A DNA stretch of 36,885 bases from a virus: positions 1 to 36,885 of the IMG/VR virus record IMGVR_UViG_3300047667_000778; one strand, written 5' to 3'. A program made the translations under genes and the position numbers. Of this stretch, positions 28,974 through 34,977 are shown one piece after another. Positions within the stretch are counted from its first letter, which is position 1. Each line of letters opens with the position of its first letter. The notes beneath the pieces were generated by a model. The model had not been told where the DNA came from, searched no databases, and saw nothing but the letters and a program-made list of their open reading frames with translations.

Positions 28974-29068
28974 TAAAAAGCCTTATTAAGTCGGCAGGAT
29001 CTCACGTCTGCGTTCTTAATAAGGCTTAAATAATTTCGTGTAGCTTATACTGTGAGATCAGCTAACCC
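28974..29068 (-). ncRNA. Candidate small RNA with two kissing hairpins and its own terminator
   Basis: Hairpin 1: TAGCT/AGCTA (29060-29064 with 29041-29045) and a 14-nt loop holding GATCTCAC (29059-29052). Hairpin 2: 13 perfect pairs (29015-29027 with 28978-28990), an inner GCAG/CTGC, and an apical loop holding GTGAGATC (29005-28998). The two loop 8-mers are exactly complementary. TTTTT follows hairpin 2, so it is also a terminator. A TAnnTTTG promoter ends 3-5 nt before the 5' end. There is no open frame inside. Reads as a roughly 95-nt RNA, or an attenuating leader of the gene at 28723-28935. Confidence 0.75.
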
Positions 29069-29070
29069 TG

Positions 29071-29103
29071 CAAATATACTGCTTTATTCCTTACGTTTCC
29101 CAA
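29071..29103 (-). promoter_or_regulatory. Promoter of the candidate small RNA
   Basis: Minus strand: TATATTTG at 29071-29078 (exact TAnnTTTG), with TTG at 29101-29103 after a 22-nt spacer, within the accepted 17-23 range. It overlaps the 3' end of the winged-helix gene at 29091-29333. Same -7 octamer as the terS promoter. Confidence 0.65.
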
Positions 29104-29333
29104 TTACTTAAAATAATTCCAGCTCCGTAGATTTTATTAAACACTAAATATCCCGCGTCCTGGAGGTGGTAAATGTTTTGGTACAAAGTCGGTTTCGCAA
29201 TCCCTAACTCGTAGCTGAGTGCCTTTAGCGTTGTGTCTAGCTCCGTGACTTCTAAGCTGTTTAAGTAGCACAAGATTACTTTGTCGATTGGTGAGAGGTC
29301 TGGGTTGGTTGTGATGTTCTGGATTGATTCCAT
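29091..29333 (-). CDS. Mini winged helix-turn-helix protein, 80 aa (paralogue 2)
   Basis: NPDLSPIDKVILCYLNSLEV, then LKALSYELGIAKPTLYQNIY and HLQDAGYLVFNKIYGAGIIL, ending SNWET. A clear winged helix: helix 1 after LSP, recognition helix KPTLYQNIYHL, wing YLVFNK. The leader (AATTTTCAAACCACCACATG) is nearly the same as that of the next upstream gene (AATTTTTAAACAACCACATG), another local duplication. Related to the genes at 25656, 31264 and 31585. Confidence 0.75.
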   Translation of the reverse strand: MESIQNITTNPDLSPIDKVILCYLNSLEVTELDTTLKALSYELGIAKPTLYQNIYHLQDAGYLVFNKIYGAGIILSNWET

Positions 29334-29348
29334 GTGGTGGTTTGAAAA

Positions 29349-29603
29349 TTATACTTTAGGTTCTCTTGTAAATACTTGTAAATTACAATTAAAACATTTA
29401 CCATTAAAGTCAGTGCTATGTAATACGTTGCATAACCCTTCACCTTTATTTAACGTCTCGGTTTCTGCTAATTTATTAATTATAGTTTCCGCTACATTAT
29501 TAAAGTACATTTTCTTAACGCCTCTAATGTAGTCACCGTTTTTTAAGTTGTCACCAAATTCATACTCATTTAGAGTTTGAATAATTATTTTCTTTAAGTC
29601 CAT
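29349..29603 (-). CDS. Hypothetical protein with possible zinc knuckle, 84 aa
   Basis: MDLKKIIIQTLNEYEFGDNL, a helix with NNVAETIINKLAE, and a C-terminal part LCNVLHSTDFNGKCFNCNLQ. The Cys/His set (C, H, C, C) resembles the CxxC-type zinc sites at the end of short phage proteins. It shares its leader with the 80-aa winged-helix gene. Function unknown. Confidence 0.55.
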   Translation of the reverse strand: MDLKKIIIQTLNEYEFGDNLKNGDYIRGVKKMYFNNVAETIINKLAETETLNKGEGLCNVLHSTDFNGKCFNCNLQVFTREPKV

Positions 29604-29611
29604 GTGGTTGT

Positions 29612-30745
29612 TTAAAAATTGTGCGTATGTCTTGCTACTTGTCCCTTAGTCGGGTGGTGAATGAATGACTCGATTGCAATCTTAGCGCCTACAAATCCCT
29701 TATCCGCGTGCCATTGGTCTGCCTCGCTTGGGCTTCGTAGGTATTCGATTGTCATTCCGATAAAGTCCTTACCGCTGCGAAACTTAAATACTTCCTTGTG
29801 GTGAATGTGATGTAAAAAACAATATCGGTAAATTGTATCTGCCCACATTTGAGGTTCCTCGTGTGCTGCAAGATAAGGCACTTGATCAACTTTAGCCCCG
29901 TCACCGTGAGAAAATGCCAGTAAATTCTTACCGTACGTGGTGTATTTTCGGTGGCGGTTACTCGCATCAAAAGTTACGTTTTTATTAGCATGAAAGAAGC
30001 AGCTAATACTATCGGCTAACATAAACCCAGTCATATAGTCGTGGTTTGATGGGCAGTGTATTACGTGAACCGGTGCAATAGAAGTAAGGCGCTGGATAAT
30101 CTGAGCGTAAACCATCCTTGCGATCTTAAAATTATCGTACCACATCCCGTCTATATTTTGGCTAGTCCCTTTCGTAGTTGAGCCTGTGGTGTTATCCGTG
30201 TGCAGTACATCGTTGCCAATGATAAAGAAAACCTTGTCAATGTTGTAGGGCTTGGATGCGTTTATTAAGTCCTCAGACGCTTCTATCGCCCTCTCAATTG
30301 CTAAATCTACATTGTAAAAACTTCCCGTGCCGCCTACCGTTGCGAGCTTACCAAAGTGAGGATCTGCAATATCAAGCACTAAACAATGCGGGTCGGTAAT
30401 TGGCTTGCGCTTGTACTGCTTAACGACTGGCGAGAGTTGTTTCATCTCCTCAATCATATCAAGGCGCAGTGTGTCGTAGTCAATGGTTTCCTCTTTGTAG
30501 TCTGGATTCCTTACATAAACAGATACGTCATCTGTTTTTAACCAAGCAGTTTTCCAAGTGTTATCTTTTAGCCCGCCTTGCTGTACTGCTTCGTCTACTA
30601 CTGAGCCTCTATTTAGTTCTTTAATAGCCTCATAATCTTTCTCTTGCTCAGGCGTTAAGGTGTAGCGCCCGCATTTATTTTGTTCTATTCCTAGTTGCTT
30701 TGCTAAATAGTTGTTTAAACGATAGCGGTTCTCTCTTTTTGACAT
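29612..30745 (-). CDS. Calcineurin-like metallophosphoesterase, 377 aa
   Basis: The motif series of the family is present: D125/D128-P-H130 (DIADPHFG), GND at 177-179, NHD at 234-236 (CPSNHDYM), H280 (FSHGDG) and H313-H316 (HHIHH). An N-terminal extension of about 115 residues precedes the catalytic domain and contains a helix-turn-helix-like YEAIKELNRGSVVDEAVQQG. Such enzymes in phages may be nucleases or phosphatases (SbcD-like or single-domain DNA/cyclic nucleotide enzymes). Located in the early region. Confidence 0.85.
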   Translation of the reverse strand: MSKRENRYRLNNYLAKQLGIEQNKCGRYTLTPEQEKDYEAIKELNRGSVVDEAVQQGGLKDNTWKTAWLKTDDVSVYVRNPDYKEETIDYDTLRLDMIEEMKQLSPVVKQYKRKPITDPHCLVLDIADPHFGKLATVGGTGSFYNVDLAIERAIEASEDLINASKPYNIDKVFFIIGNDVLHTDNTTGSTTKGTSQNIDGMWYDNFKIARMVYAQIIQRLTSIAPVHVIHCPSNHDYMTGFMLADSISCFFHANKNVTFDASNRHRKYTTYGKNLLAFSHGDGAKVDQVPYLAAHEEPQMWADTIYRYCFLHHIHHKEVFKFRSGKDFIGMTIEYLRSPSEADQWHADKGFVGAKIAIESFIHHPTKGQVARHTHNF

Positions 30746-30830
30746 AAAAGGTGAAGATGAAAAAGGTTAATACAATCAGCTTATTGCCGATGAATACTAG
30801 GTTTAAGATGTTGACGTATATGATTCCCAA
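30675..30830 (-). CDS. Possible small membrane protein with TTG start, 51 aa
   Basis: In the other minus frame at the 5' end of the metallophosphoesterase gene: GIIYVNILNLVFIGNKLIVL continues TFFIFTFYVKKREPL, two hydrophobic segments split by GNK. No ATG is available; TTG at 30830 or other near-cognate codons upstream would be needed. It overlaps the metallophosphoesterase by 71 nt. The 151-nt gap (30746-30896) holds nothing else convincing. Weak call. Confidence 0.3.
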   Translation of the reverse strand: MGIIYVNILNLVFIGNKLIVLTFFIFTFYVKKREPLSFKQLFSKATRNRTK

Positions 30831-30896
30831 GATAATTAGTTCTCAGGTGCTAAGGTATTTTATTTAATTGAACTAATTACCAAGCAAGTAATTTAC

Positions 30897-31106
30897 TTAA
30901 TTAGGAATATTATTAAATTCCTTTATCATTCGAATAATGTATTCCTCAGCCTTTCTAAGGTCTTCTAATCCGTTCTTAGCCTTATACCTTACCACGTACT
31001 TAATAACGTTCCCTTGCAAGAAGTCCATCTTGTTAGCTTGGCAGAATGTAATCACGTCAATAGGGGATTGATAGTGATCGGGTTTGATGTTGTCTTTATT
31101 ACTCAT
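30897..31106 (-). CDS. DUF3310 protein, 69 aa
   Basis: Starting at the ATG at 31106 (MSNKDNIKPDHYQ; the longer start at 31148 lies inside the upstream gene). The DUF3310 pattern is clear: KPDHY, GNVIKYVVRYKAKNGLEDL, KAEEYIIRMI. DUF3310 proteins are common small phage products, sometimes annotated as nucleotide kinase-like. Overlaps the 48-aa gene by eight bases (ATGAGTAA). Confidence 0.85.
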   Translation of the reverse strand: MSNKDNIKPDHYQSPIDVITFCQANKMDFLQGNVIKYVVRYKAKNGLEDLRKAEEYIIRMIKEFNNIPN

Positions 31107-31245
31107 TGGTTTTCGCTTTCCAGTTTGCGATATCCGCGTCCGTGACATTGTTCTTATTCACTTCACTAATTCGGCTTTGTCTTTCTTCAGATAGCAAGTA
31201 AGCGCCAAAACTTACAAGGTCTGCTTCGTTGAAATAAGTTATCAT
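31099..31245 (-). CDS. Small phage protein, 48 aa
   Basis: ATG at 31245, TAA at 31099. MITYFNEADLVSFGAYLLSE continues ERQSRISEVNKNNVTDADIA and ends NWKAKTNE. The '(T/S)xxDIxNW' ending is frequent in short phage proteins near DUF3310. Helical; function unknown. Its eight-base overlap with the DUF3310 gene supports coupling. Confidence 0.65.
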   Translation of the reverse strand: MITYFNEADLVSFGAYLLSEERQSRISEVNKNNVTDADIANWKAKTNE

Positions 31246-31263
31246 TTTGTTTGTGTTTATTAT

Positions 31264-31530
31264 TTACGGTCTAAAATCGCTTAACCTAATCCCGTGCCTC
31301 TCTCCTGGCTTCCCGACGTTCTCGCGTACAAGGTAGCCCATATCATGCAGAGTTCGAGTCTGAGCCATTACCGCAGACTTACCGAGTCCTAACTTAATGC
31401 TTAAGTCGTTAAGCTTGCCCTCCAGAAAGTCATCCTCTAGAGTGTTAAGGTAGATCAAGATAATGCGCTGGATCGGGGTTAGCTTTCGGTTTTGAATTAT
31501 GGTTTGATAGGCTGTTGGGTCTTGGTTCAT
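31264..31530 (-). CDS. Mini winged helix-turn-helix protein, 88 aa (paralogue 3)
   Basis: RKLTPIQRIILIYLNTLEDD, then LNDLSIKLGLGKSAVMAQTR and TLHDMGYLVRENVGKPGERH, ending GIRLSDFRP. The recognition helix (KSAVMAQTRTL) is different from those of the other three paralogues while the framework is conserved, as expected if each binds its own site. Head-to-tail with paralogue 4 at 31585. Confidence 0.8.
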   Translation of the reverse strand: MNQDPTAYQTIIQNRKLTPIQRIILIYLNTLEDDFLEGKLNDLSIKLGLGKSAVMAQTRTLHDMGYLVRENVGKPGERHGIRLSDFRP

Positions 31531-31584
31531 CTTAGTATTTTTTCGTGTTAGGTATTGTTTTTCGGTGCTGTTGTGGTGTTTGTT

Positions 31585-31848
31585 CTACCCTCTAAACTCG
31601 CTTATCAAGATCCCCACCTTCGACAGGGTTTTCTTCTTCATGTACTTTAAGCGCACCAACTCGCGCACAGCTAACCGGATAGTGTACTCGTTTAGGTTTG
31701 TGTCCTCGCCTAGTATCGTGTAGTTAGTAATTATTTCGTCAAGGGGCTGCGCGTGTAAGTATATTAATAAAGCCGTTTGGGTTGGGCTTAGGTCTGGGTT
31801 CGCTAGGATGTTTAAGATCGTGGCGAGGGATTGTGTCGGGTTCTGCAT
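31585..31848 (-). CDS. Mini winged helix-turn-helix protein, 87 aa (paralogue 4)
   Basis: ATG at 31848 (MQNPTQSLATIL); a GTG at 31881 would add 11 residues. ANPDLSPTQTALLIYLHAQP, then TNLNEYTIRLAVRELVRLKY and MKKKTLSKVGILISEFRG. Same layout as the other three, with the ending I-S-E-F-R-G equal to I-S-N-F-R-G in paralogue 1. The wing is Lys-rich. Not essential to the same operon position; likely a diverged duplicate. Confidence 0.75.
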   Translation of the reverse strand: MQNPTQSLATILNILANPDLSPTQTALLIYLHAQPLDEIITNYTILGEDTNLNEYTIRLAVRELVRLKYMKKKTLSKVGILISEFRG

Positions 31849-31880
31849 GGGGGAGTTTTTAAGGGTGTTATAATTTAGCA

Positions 31881-32198
31881 CTAAAAAGGAACTACTTTTG
31901 AATTTTTAGCCCAATAATACAAATCTTTCCTTGTTTTTTCTTCTTCAAAATCAACGTAAAACCCTACGTGACCCCCAAACTCTTTTACTTCTTTTCTATC
32001 AAAACAATTGTAATACAACCCGTATTTCACCTGCCCAATTCTTCCAGTGTTTAAAGCGTCTTCAATAAAATCACTTTCATTTATTTTGTTTCCCTTACTG
32101 TCCCTTACTCCTGTATATCTACAAGAAAAAGCCGAAATTATAACACTTGGTATAGTGCATTGCTCGGTTTCTGTTTTTTTACTATCTGATTTATTCAT
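31881..32198 (-). CDS. YopX-like phage protein, 105 aa
   Basis: After a polar N-terminus: YTGVRDSKGNKINESDFIED, then GRIGQVKYGLYYNCFDRKEV and a C-terminal WAKNSKVV. This follows the YopX pattern (G..D..G..I.EGD.V...G.V......), although the usual EGD is ESD here. YopX proteins are common small phage products of unknown role. First gene after the promoter at 32220-32251. Confidence 0.65.
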   Translation of the reverse strand: MNKSDSKKTETEQCTIPSVIISAFSCRYTGVRDSKGNKINESDFIEDALNTGRIGQVKYGLYYNCFDRKEVKEFGGHVGFYVDFEEEKTRKDLYYWAKNSKVVPF

Positions 32199-32207
32199 GT
32201 TTGTTTC

Positions 32208-32303
32208 TATTTGATGGGTGCAATGTAATACTATTATTTTAATTACACCAACAATATTACTCTTTTAATTTCGCGGTGTACTTCTTTTTGATTTCGCTTA
32301 GTT
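32208..32303. repeat. 96-nt direct repeat, copy 1 (promoter plus remnant of the ninG 3' end)
   Basis: Matches 32804-32899 at 93 of 96 positions, same orientation. It contains the promoter at 32220-32251 and, upstream of it, a copy of the last 15 codons of the ninG gene (LSEIKKKYTAKLKE and stop) with no gene body attached. So this is the duplicate, and copy 2 the original. The two small genes 32442-32627 and 32633-32791 lie between. Confidence 0.92.
32220..32251 (-). promoter_or_regulatory. Promoter for the YopX-like/winged-helix operon
   Basis: Minus strand: TTG at 32249-32251, 21-nt spacer, TACATTGC at 32220-32227, followed by the GCACCCATCAAATA leader. Near-identical to the promoter at 32816-32845 because it lies in the 96-nt direct repeat; here the -33 TTG is intact. 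Confidence 0.7.
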
Positions 32304-32441
32304 TGGGTTTTACATGGGTGTGTTTCTAGTTGTTGTGTATAATATTATCCAAAATCTTTACACGTTTAAATTATATGTAAAGGAAAAGCACAAAAACTAT
32401 ACACAAAAATTATTTATCATCACTTTTTAATATCCTTTAAT
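32304..32441. other. Non-coding A/T-rich segment with inverted repeat
   Basis: No gene is seen on either strand. It holds a perfect 7-bp inverted repeat, CTTTACA (32356-32362) and TGTAAAG (32376-32382), with a 13-nt centre and no T-run, and a direct pair of AC(T)ATACACAA-like words. It may be an operator or part of an insertion boundary, since it lies just outside the duplicated repeat at 32208-32303. Confidence 0.5.
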
Positions 32442-32627
32442 TTAACTGTCATCTTCAATATTACTTATCCGTTGTATTAACTTCATTTTTTGTTGAGCCA
32501 AAATATCCCATTTACGAGATTTTTTAGCGTGTCTTTGAGTTTGCCATCCATCAATAAAAGAGCTAGTTCTACATTTGTCTAGCTCTTTTTCTATTTTTTC
32601 AAGTCTTTTTTTTAGTTTCTCAATCAT
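32442..32627 (-). CDS. Small coiled-coil protein, 61 aa
   Basis: MIEKLKKRLEKIEKELDKCR is a clear coiled coil, followed by a basic aromatic part (FIDGWQTQRHAKKSRKWDIL) and a second helix ending NIEDDS. ATG at 32627 follows the stop of the 52-aa gene by five bases. Part of the two-gene segment between the 96-nt repeats. Function unknown. Confidence 0.6.
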   Translation of the reverse strand: MIEKLKKRLEKIEKELDKCRTSSFIDGWQTQRHAKKSRKWDILAQQKMKLIQRISNIEDDS

Positions 32628-32632
32628 TAAAT

Positions 32633-32791
32633 TTATACTATTTCGATTGTGAAAGCTGAAATATATCTGGTAGCTTCTGTGAATTGCTCTTTTGTCATCC
32701 CCTTGTACTGGCCTGGGCTTTTTGTGTTAGCTATTATTTGCCCTTTTTGTCCTGATGTAGTTTCTGTAATTATTGCTTTGTAAGTTGTCAT
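32633..32791 (-). CDS. Small beta/alpha protein, 52 aa
   Basis: ATG at 32791, TAA at 32633. MTTYKAIITETTSGQKGQII continues ANTKSPGQYKGMTKEQFTEA and ends FTIEIV. Two strands then a helix. It is the first gene after the promoter at 32816-32845. No family recognised. Confidence 0.6.
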   Translation of the reverse strand: MTTYKAIITETTSGQKGQIIANTKSPGQYKGMTKEQFTEATRYISAFTIEIV

Positions 32792-32803
32792 AGTCGTTGT
32801 TGT

Positions 32804-32899
32804 TATTTGATGGGTGCAAAGTAATACTATTATTTTAATTACACCTATAATATTACTCTTTTAATTTCGCGGTGTACTTCTTTTTGATTTCGCTTAGTT
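32804..32899. repeat. 96-nt direct repeat, copy 2 (original; ninG 3' end plus promoter)
   Basis: This copy carries the true end of the ninG gene (stop at 32853) and the promoter at 32816. Differences from copy 1 (32208-32303) are one base in the -7 element and two bases in the -33 region. Confidence 0.92.
32816..32845 (-). promoter_or_regulatory. Promoter downstream of ninG (weak -33)
   Basis: Minus strand: TACTTTGC at 32816-32823, preceded by the AATAATAGTAT spacer and followed by GCACCCATCAAATAACAAC. The -33 position reads TATAGG where copy 1 has TTGG, so it may be weaker. Drives the 52-aa and 61-aa genes. Confidence 0.55.
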
Positions 32900-33395
32900 C
32901 GTCGTCGCTCCATTTGTAGACTCTAAGCGCGTCTTTAATGCTTTCGAGTTCTAGTACTGCCGCTTCTCCAATTCGTTTAACTAGGCCTATGCGATACTCT
33001 GCCTGCATGCCTCCACCGTATTGGTTGCATCGTTGGCATTGCTTATTACAATTAACCTCGTTTAAGATTAAGCCCGTGTAGAGTTCCGCTTTGAGATAAT
33101 GTCCAGCATCCCATTTAGTAGCTGTTTTGGTACCGCATGAAATACAAGGCTGATCTTTGTCTCTGTGCCTAATCCATCTTTGGAATACGGGCCGAACATC
33201 GTTTATCTTCTGCGTCCTGGTTTTCATTTTGTCAACCCTCCGCGCTTTCTCGACCTTCCACTCTTTAGCTTCCTTTTTCTTGGCCTTAGTTGCTGCGTCT
33301 TTAATTGCGCAAGCTGTGCTGCAGACTGATTGAGTAGTGCGGAAAGGTTTGAATCCCCCTCCGCACTCACTGCATTTTTTAGGCTTTACGATCAA
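32853..33395 (-). CDS. ninG: NinG-like recombination protein, 180 aa
   Basis: The zinc sites and core of the lambda NinG/Rap family are seen in order: CSECGGGFKPF with CSTACA at the N-terminus, a Lys/Glu-rich helix, VFQRWIRHRDKDQPCISCGT, then KWDAGHYLKAELYTG and LNEVNCNKQCQRCNQYGGGM, AEYRIGLVKRIG. NinG acts on branched DNA in recombination, which matches the exonuclease and ssDNA-binding genes nearby. Start is TTG at 33395; the first in-frame ATG is downstream of the first zinc cluster. The 3' end is duplicated at 32208-32303. Confidence 0.88.
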   Translation of the reverse strand: MIVKPKKCSECGGGFKPFRTTQSVCSTACAIKDAATKAKKKEAKEWKVEKARRVDKMKTRTQKINDVRPVFQRWIRHRDKDQPCISCGTKTATKWDAGHYLKAELYTGLILNEVNCNKQCQRCNQYGGGMQAEYRIGLVKRIGEAAVLELESIKDALRVYKWSDDELSEIKKKYTAKLKE

Positions 33396-33408
33396 AATGA
33401 TAAGTATA

Positions 33409-33666
33409 TCATGGTTGCTCTGCTAAGAAATGATTAATACTTTCCTCTATTGCGTCCGCGAAAAAATGATGCGTATAATGCTCCGCTACTATTTTAGTAT
33501 AAGCTTCTAGCATTTCTCTTTTACGTTCAGTACTATTAGATTTACTATAGCCCTCTATCCAACATTCTCTATATTGTTTGTTTTCATCCCATTGTTCACG
33601 GTTGTCACCTACTGTTACCCATTTCTCAGGGTAGGCTTCTAGTGCTAATTCCTCTATTTTACTCAT
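33409..33666 (-). CDS. Hypothetical protein, 85 aa
   Basis: MSKIEELALEAYPEKWVTVG is followed by QWDENKQYRECWIEGYSKSN and a His-rich helix (YTKIVAEHYTHHFFADAIEE). The 'R..WIEGY' segment is common among short phage proteins, otherwise unrecognised. Lies between the ninG and DUF3127 genes. Confidence 0.6.
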   Translation of the reverse strand: MSKIEELALEAYPEKWVTVGDNREQWDENKQYRECWIEGYSKSNSTERKREMLEAYTKIVAEHYTHHFFADAIEESINHFLAEQP

Positions 33667-33687
33667 GTTGTTTATTTAAAGTTAAAA

Positions 33688-34047
33688 TCACCAAGGAAGA
33701 TCATCATCTTCATCATTAGCAAGCGGAGCCATTGAAGGTGCTGGTGCTGCTGGTTGACTAGGTGCAGGCGCTTGACTTGATTTGTCAACTTTCCAACCGA
33801 CTATGGTATTAAAAAACTTAACCTCGCCTTGTGGGGATGTCCATTCTCTGCCTCTAATATTAATGCCGATCGTAACCTCCTGCCCTTTACTAAGCCCGTC
33901 TAACAGGCTTACTTTGTCCTGATGGCACTCTATGCTGATCTGCTGCGGGTACTGCTCCGCTGTGGTGATTACGACCTCGCGCTTCTTAAACTGGGCGCTT
34001 ACTTCCATCGTTTTAGAGATGCGCTTAATGATTCCTGTTATTTCCAT
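33688..34047 (-). CDS. DUF3127 single-strand-binding-like protein, 119 aa
   Basis: An OB-fold-like N-terminal domain (MEITGIIKRISKTMEVSAQF, REVVITTAEQYPQQISIECH, GQEVTIGINIRGREWTSPQG, FFNTIVGWKV; residues 1-88) is followed by a Pro/Ala/Gln linker and an acidic tip, NDEDDDLPW, which resembles the DDDIPF tip of bacterial SSB used to recruit partners. DUF3127 is a mainly Bacteroidetes family. Likely the phage SSB for recombination and replication. The first 12 codons recur at 1-37. Confidence 0.85.
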   Translation of the reverse strand: MEITGIIKRISKTMEVSAQFKKREVVITTAEQYPQQISIECHQDKVSLLDGLSKGQEVTIGINIRGREWTSPQGEVKFFNTIVGWKVDKSSQAPAPSQPAAPAPSMAPLANDEDDDLPW

Positions 34048-34052
34048 GTTTG

Positions 34053-34196
34053 TTATTTAATTGTTTGTTTTTTTGACATATTTTGACCCCATAAGGCGAG
34101 AAATATAACTAACGATAATTTCCAACCAAACCAAAGGCAACCCAAAGCCATTGATGCTAGTCCTATTACCATCCCTAAATAGTGTAATGCTTTCAT
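34053..34196 (-). CDS. Small membrane protein, 47 aa (right copy)
   Basis: ATG at 34196, TAA at 34053; same gene as 43-186, with Ala instead of Thr at position 14. Hydrophobic from about 5 to 37, basic end. In this copy its upstream neighbour is the 101-aa gene instead of the 71-aa gene. Confidence 0.65.
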   Translation of the reverse strand: MKALHYLGMVIGLASMALGCLWFGWKLSLVIFLALWGQNMSKKQTIK

Positions 34197-34213
34197 AATT
34201 TATTTGTTAAAAT

Positions 34214-34519
34214 TTATAATAGCTTGCTTCCGTTGCGCCCTTTCTTAAATTTATTGATTGCGCTTTTTTTATTTAACGCTGAAACGTAGGTGTAACCCTC
34301 TTCAGTAATTATCTCTTGATTATTTACAACGCCAAATTTATAGCTAGTGTTTGTAATTCGTGCCTCTTTTATTGATTTAGAAATATTGTCTATTTCCCAT
34401 AGAGTATGCCCTTGGTGAGGAATTATTGTACCTATTAACTCCTTTTCTATTCCCTTTCTTTTTTTAATAGAAAGCTCAGTTGTGTGCTTATGGTTTAATA
34501 AAGAGTCTATGTTGCTCAT
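34214..34519 (-). CDS. Hypothetical protein, 101 aa, present only in the right copy
   Basis: MSNIDSLLNHKHTTELSIKK, then RKGIEKELIGTIIPHQGHTL and a basic C-terminus (SAINKFKKGRNGSKLL). No recognised domain, soluble and basic. In the left copy the sequence jumps from TTTGTTAAA directly to ATTGTTTAATCGG, so this gene is an insertion/deletion between variants. Codon use is more A/T-rich than in its neighbours. Confidence 0.6.
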   Translation of the reverse strand: MSNIDSLLNHKHTTELSIKKRKGIEKELIGTIIPHQGHTLWEIDNISKSIKEARITNTSYKFGVVNNQEIITEEGYTYVSALNKKSAINKFKKGRNGSKLL

Positions 34520-34524
34520 TTGAT

Positions 34525-34740
34525 CTAGTTTTTAAATTGTTTAATCGGTGCAATAATCAAAGATAAAGCAACGGCCCCAAACCCCGCAGCTAATCCCAAT
34601 AATAAACACACCCCGTAAATAATAAAGGCGTTCACTAATGGGTTAATTTTCCCGCTCTCGATTGCGATAAAGTACGCGGAAAGGAATGATAACAGGGTGC
34701 AGGTGGTTATCATTATTGCGGTTTTTGTTTGCTGTTTCAT
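34525..34740 (-). CDS. Small two-helix membrane protein, 71 aa (right copy)
   Basis: Same protein as at 190-405 with a few conservative changes. I start at the ATG at 34740 because it overlaps the stop of the upstream gene (ATGA) and matches the left copy; a TTG at 34758 would add six residues absent from the other copy. Confidence 0.75.
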   Translation of the reverse strand: MKQQTKTAIMITTCTLLSFLSAYFIAIESGKINPLVNAFIIYGVCLLLGLAAGFGAVALSLIIAPIKQFKN

Positions 34741-34940
34741 GGTGTGTTGTTTTTCCAATCACCATCAGCGTCTAGGTGGCTAGGTGGCCATCCGTGCTTA
34801 CTTACCATTACCATTCTCATTAGCCTAGTCCATATTCTAAGCAATCCATTTACTAAGAAGTATGCAGCACCATTAAACAGTATTGCAAATCCTACAAATT
34901 CCCACAGGCCACTTAAGGCAAACTTTATTATTTCTATCAT
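34737..34940 (-). CDS. Small membrane protein, 67 aa, present only in the right copy
   Basis: MIEIIKFALSGLWEFVGFAI begins a hydrophobic stretch (about 5-37 with LFNGAAYFLVNGLLRIW), followed by a basic region and HGWPPSHLDADGDWKNNTP. Small phage membrane proteins with this start (IEIIKFAL.G.W.F.G) are common. ATGA overlap with the 71-aa gene. Part of the about 685-nt block missing on the left. Confidence 0.65.
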   Translation of the reverse strand: MIEIIKFALSGLWEFVGFAILFNGAAYFLVNGLLRIWTRLMRMVMVSKHGWPPSHLDADGDWKNNTP

Positions 34941-34977
34941 AATTTATCGTTTTAATGTTTACTAACACTTTTTAGAA

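Noticed and set aside
30756-30866. 36-codon plus-strand frame between the metallophosphoesterase and the DUF3310 gene
   Set aside because: Isolated on the wrong strand, no promoter match, and the minus strand carries a better hydrophobic frame.
32853-33395. HNH homing endonuclease
   Set aside because: The zinc clusters and WDAGHY segment with the following helices fit NinG; there is no separate DNA-binding module.
34525-34758. Longer TTG start (77 aa) for the right 71-aa membrane gene
   Set aside because: The extra six codons are not present in the left copy, and the ATG at 34740 overlaps the upstream stop as ATGA.
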